In this document: one piece after another, positions 61,321-64,000 of the stretch
How positions within the stretch are numbered: the stretch's first letter is position 1
Layout of the letters: each line of letters begins with the position of its first letter
DNA from: Pusillimonas minor
GTDB taxonomy: Bacteria; Pseudomonadota; Gammaproteobacteria; Burkholderiales; Burkholderiaceae_B
Length of the DNA stretch: 64,000 nt
NCBI RefSeq assembly: GCF_014237865.1
Contig: NZ_JACJUU010000003.1
Span: forward strand, 248,001 to 312,000
Direction of reading: 5' to 3'
Notes under the pieces: generated by a model
What the model was told of the DNA's origin: nothing
Database searches by the model: none
What the model saw: the letters and a program-made list of their open reading frames with translations, nothing else
Made by a program: the position numbers and the translations under genes

Positions 61321-63741
61321 TTAAGCGCGTTGACGAACGCCGTGAACCTTGACCAATGCGTCGAGCAACGTGGCCATACATGCCTCGACCTGTGCGTCGT
61401 CGAGTGTGACATCGGCATCTTGCAACCAGAAACGCAAAGCCAGGCTGGTTTCGGGCGACTGCCCGGCCTGTACTGCGTTTTTATCACGCCAGACGTCAAA
61501 CAGGCGAATGTCTTTGACAATAGCCAGCTTTGGATCGGCCGAAATGGCTTGGCGCAAGGTATGCAGCAAGTCACCGTAAGCCACGCCGGCTCCAATCCAA
61601 ACGGCCAGATCGCGAATGACGAAAGGCTGACGCGACAGCTCGGCCGGCGCGGGCATGGGACTTACTGAAATGGCCTCGACATCGACCTCAAAGACTACGG
61701 GCGCATGAGCCAGTTCGAGCTGTTGAACCCAGCGAGGATGCACCTCACCCAACCAGCCTATGGGCTTGCCGTCGAGTACCAACCGGGCTGCCCGACCAGG
61801 GTGAAGCGCGGGGTGTTCGGCTGCCTCGCAAACCAGCGTCGCGGCGCGAGTGCCAAGCAAAGCTTCAAGATCGCTTTTTACGTCGTAGAAATCGACCTGC
61901 CGAACCGGCACGCCCCATTGCTCGGGAAACGCGGGCCCCCAGGCTGCGGCGGCAAGGCGCTGCGGCTGGTTGACCCCTTTTACCGTCAGGTCGCCGTCGG
62001 CTACAGCGGCGTCGCGCGCGAAGACCCGGCCCAGCTCGAACACGCGGACGCGCGACTGCTTGCGATTGGCGTTATGACGGATGTTGGCCAACAAGCCCCC
62101 GATAAGACTGGAGCGCATCACGGCCAACTGACTGGCAATCGGATTCAACAATCGAATAGGATCGGTATTACCCGCGTAGTTGTGTTCCCACGCCTCTTCA
62201 ACAAATGAAAAGTTGATGACTTCCTGGTAGTCGCGGGCGGCAACACGTTCACGCAGCAAATGCGGGCCGTGGCGCGCCTCGGGGGCGGCCGTCATGACGG
62301 CGGGCGCCATCGGGGCGACATCTGGAATTTGCTCGAAACCGTAAACACGGGCCACCTCTTCGATCAGGTCTTCTTCGATGGACAGATCGAAACGGTAGGA
62401 CGGCGGCGACACACGGAATACATTACCGCTGACTTCGAAAGGCAGGTTCAGACGCGAGAAAATATCTTCGACTTGCGACTGGGACACGTCGATGCCCAGC
62501 ACGCGCCGGCAGCGATCGAGACGCAACTCGACGGGGTTGCGCGAAGGCAGGTTCAGAACCTGATCGTCGAGCGGGCCAACCTCACCACCGCAGATATCGA
62601 CGATCATGCGTGTCATAACCTCGAGATCTTCAGGAATATTGGCAAAGTCGACGCCGCGCTCAAAACGATGGCTGGCTTCGGAACTAAACTTGAACCGGCG
62701 GGCGCGGCCCATGATGGCCTCGGGCCACCAGAAAGCGCCTTCCAGATAGATGTCGGTGGTGTCGAGCGTTACGGCACTGGCATCACCGCCCATAATGCCG
62801 GCCAGGCTTTCAAGCTGGTCACCACTGGCAATAACACCCACGTCGGGTTGCAGGGTAACGGTTTGCTCGTTCAGCAACTTGAGGGTTTCGCCCTCGCGTG
62901 CCCAACGCACGGTCAGCCCCTGGCTGATGGTGTTAAGGTCGAACACGTGGGTTGGTCGCCCCAGTTCGAGCATGATGTAGTTGGAAATGTCGACCAGTGC
63001 CGAAATGGCGCGCTGGCCGGCACGCTCGAGGCGCGATTTGATCCAGGCCGGCGTTTGGGCGCGCGCATTAACGCCGCGAATGACACGACCGGCAAAACGG
63101 CCGCACAAGTCGGTGGCCTGAACATCGACCGGCAGGCGGTCGGCCAGCGTGACAGGCACGGGCGCCACTTGCGGGCGACGCAACGGAGCGCCGGTAAGTG
63201 CCGCCACTTCGCGCGCCACGCCCAGAATAGACAGGCAGTCGGCACGGTTAGGCGTCAGCTTAAGCGTGAACAATGTGTCGTCGAGGTCGAGCAAGTCGCG
63301 CAGCGACTGACCCGGCTGCGCATCAGCCGCCAGTTCGAGCAGGCCCGCGTGATCTTGCGACAGGCCCAGTTCGCGTGCCGAGCACAACATGCCGAACGAC
63401 TCGACCCCGCGCATCTTGGCCTTGCCGATTTTCATGCCGCCAGGCAAGACAGCGCCGATACGTGCCAGCGGCACTTTAAGGCCGGCGGCTGCGTTGGGCG
63501 CACCACACACAATTTGCAGCGGCGTACCCGAGCCGTCGTCGACCTGGCACACGCGCAGTTTGTCGGCGTTGGGGTGAGGCGCGATTTCGGTGATGTGAGC
63601 AACCACAATACCGCTGAAGGGCGGCGCCACCGGCTGGGTCTCTTCGACCTCAAGGCCGGCCATGGTCAATTGATGCGACAGCGCGTCGGTCGTCAGGTCA
63701 GGGTCGGTGAACGAACGCAGCCAAGATTCTGGGAATAGCAT
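61321..63741 (-). CDS. pheT: Phenylalanine-tRNA ligase beta subunit
   Basis: An 806-aa beta subunit. The tRNA-binding OB domain is at 39-150 ([40 protein letters not shown]), then B3/B4 editing and B5 domains ([15 protein letters not shown] nearby), and a C-terminal anticodon-binding fold ([16 protein letters not shown]). With PheS it forms the alpha2-beta2 enzyme that charges tRNA-Phe. It starts 26 bp after the pheS stop. Confidence 0.97.
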   Translation of the reverse strand: MLFPESWLRSFTDPDLTTDALSHQLTMAGLEVEETQPVAPPFSGIVVAHITEIAPHPNADKLRVCQVDDGSGTPLQIVCGAPNAAAGLKVPLARIGAVLPGGMKIGKAKMRGVESFGMLCSARELGLSQDHAGLLELAADAQPGQSLRDLLDLDDTLFTLKLTPNRADCLSILGVAREVAALTGAPLRRPQVAPVPVTLADRLPVDVQATDLCGRFAGRVIRGVNARAQTPAWIKSRLERAGQRAISALVDISNYIMLELGRPTHVFDLNTISQGLTVRWAREGETLKLLNEQTVTLQPDVGVIASGDQLESLAGIMGGDASAVTLDTTDIYLEGAFWWPEAIMGRARRFKFSSEASHRFERGVDFANIPEDLEVMTRMIVDICGGEVGPLDDQVLNLPSRNPVELRLDRCRRVLGIDVSQSQVEDIFSRLNLPFEVSGNVFRVSPPSYRFDLSIEEDLIEEVARVYGFEQIPDVAPMAPAVMTAAPEARHGPHLLRERVAARDYQEVINFSFVEEAWEHNYAGNTDPIRLLNPIASQLAVMRSSLIGGLLANIRHNANRKQSRVRVFELGRVFARDAAVADGDLTVKGVNQPQRLAAAAWGPAFPEQWGVPVRQVDFYDVKSDLEALLGTRAATLVCEAAEHPALHPGRAARLVLDGKPIGWLGEVHPRWVQQLELAHAPVVFEVDVEAISVSPMPAPAELSRQPFVIRDLAVWIGAGVAYGDLLHTLRQAISADPKLAIVKDIRLFDVWRDKNAVQAGQSPETSLALRFWLQDADVTLDDAQVEACMATLLDALVKVHGVRQRA

Positions 63742-63767
63742 GATAAAAAACCTGATCCGTATTCGGG

Positions 63768-64000
<233 letters not shown>

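Noticed and set aside
62260-63738. 492-aa open frame on the + strand
   Set aside because: It lies wholly opposite pheT, a complete and well-conserved gene. Its codon pattern is the shadow of the pheT frame.

Overview
The window reads as a chromosome segment of a betaproteobacterium, most likely Burkholderiales/Alcaligenaceae. This rests on the moderately GC-rich coding style, the pheS-pheT-ihfA-merR block at the right end, an imuA-imuB-dnaE2 SOS cassette, and the general look of the housekeeping proteins. The species cannot be named from sequence alone.

Left end (1-9.9 kb) is an accessory defence island, all on the minus strand. It holds a DUF1016/YhcG-type nuclease (cut by the window edge), a beta-class (type III Mod-like) adenine methyltransferase, a 111-aa unknown, a subtilase plus AAA-ATPase pair matching IetS-IetA, an N-terminal stump of a defence helicase, a frameshifted and internally deleted mrr gene, a winged-helix protein with a C-terminal region that looks like a uracil-DNA-glycosylase fold, and a frameshifted outer-membrane barrel gene. 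Several of these are broken, so the island is being remodelled.

10-24 kb is metabolic. It has a nitrilase, a spermidine-synthase-like protein, a DUF2946/TonB receptor/PepSY metal-uptake operon, a LodA-like oxidase with its LodB-like flavoprotein and a small Tat-signal protein, and a MesX-MesD-flavin reductase operon (folate-independent methionine synthesis) beside a MetR-like regulator with matching MetR boxes. 24-34 kb is scattered single genes: an SBF transporter, DUF1345, an amidase, a ketopantoate-reductase-like enzyme, DUF924, a YeeE/YedE transporter, a cupin, PbpG, NRDE, and a hydrolase lacking its nucleophile. A 218-bp nested palindrome lies at 26.55-26.77 kb.

34.5-40 kb is the SOS mutasome operon imuA-imuB-dnaE2 behind a near-perfect LexA box, followed by yqeY, a thioesterase, an Old Yellow Enzyme and a Trk/Ktr potassium system (42-44.1 kb).

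44-56 kb is surface and biofilm biology: a GGDEF-EAL protein overlapping an orphan PhnD-like binding protein, a CocE-like lipoprotein hydrolase, tRNA-Pro(GGG), a pgaA export porin, a broken pgaB that runs straight into csgE, then csgF, csgG, one curlin gene, a CsgH-like gene and a short LuxR-type regulator. It looks as if a PNAG operon was truncated at its junction with a curli operon.

56-64 kb holds an Atm1-like ABC exporter, an unusual single-chain ECF sigma/anti-sigma (RskA-like) membrane protein, a DUF455 ferritin-like protein, merR, ihfA, pheT and the 3' end of pheS.

I found no CRISPR array, rRNA, intact transposase, integrase or prophage. The strongest candidates for something undescribed are the sigma/anti-sigma fusion (58.1-59.8 kb), the winged-helix/UDG-like protein (7.6-8.8 kb), and the LodA/LodB locus with its small Tat protein and apparently non-standard cofactor cysteine.
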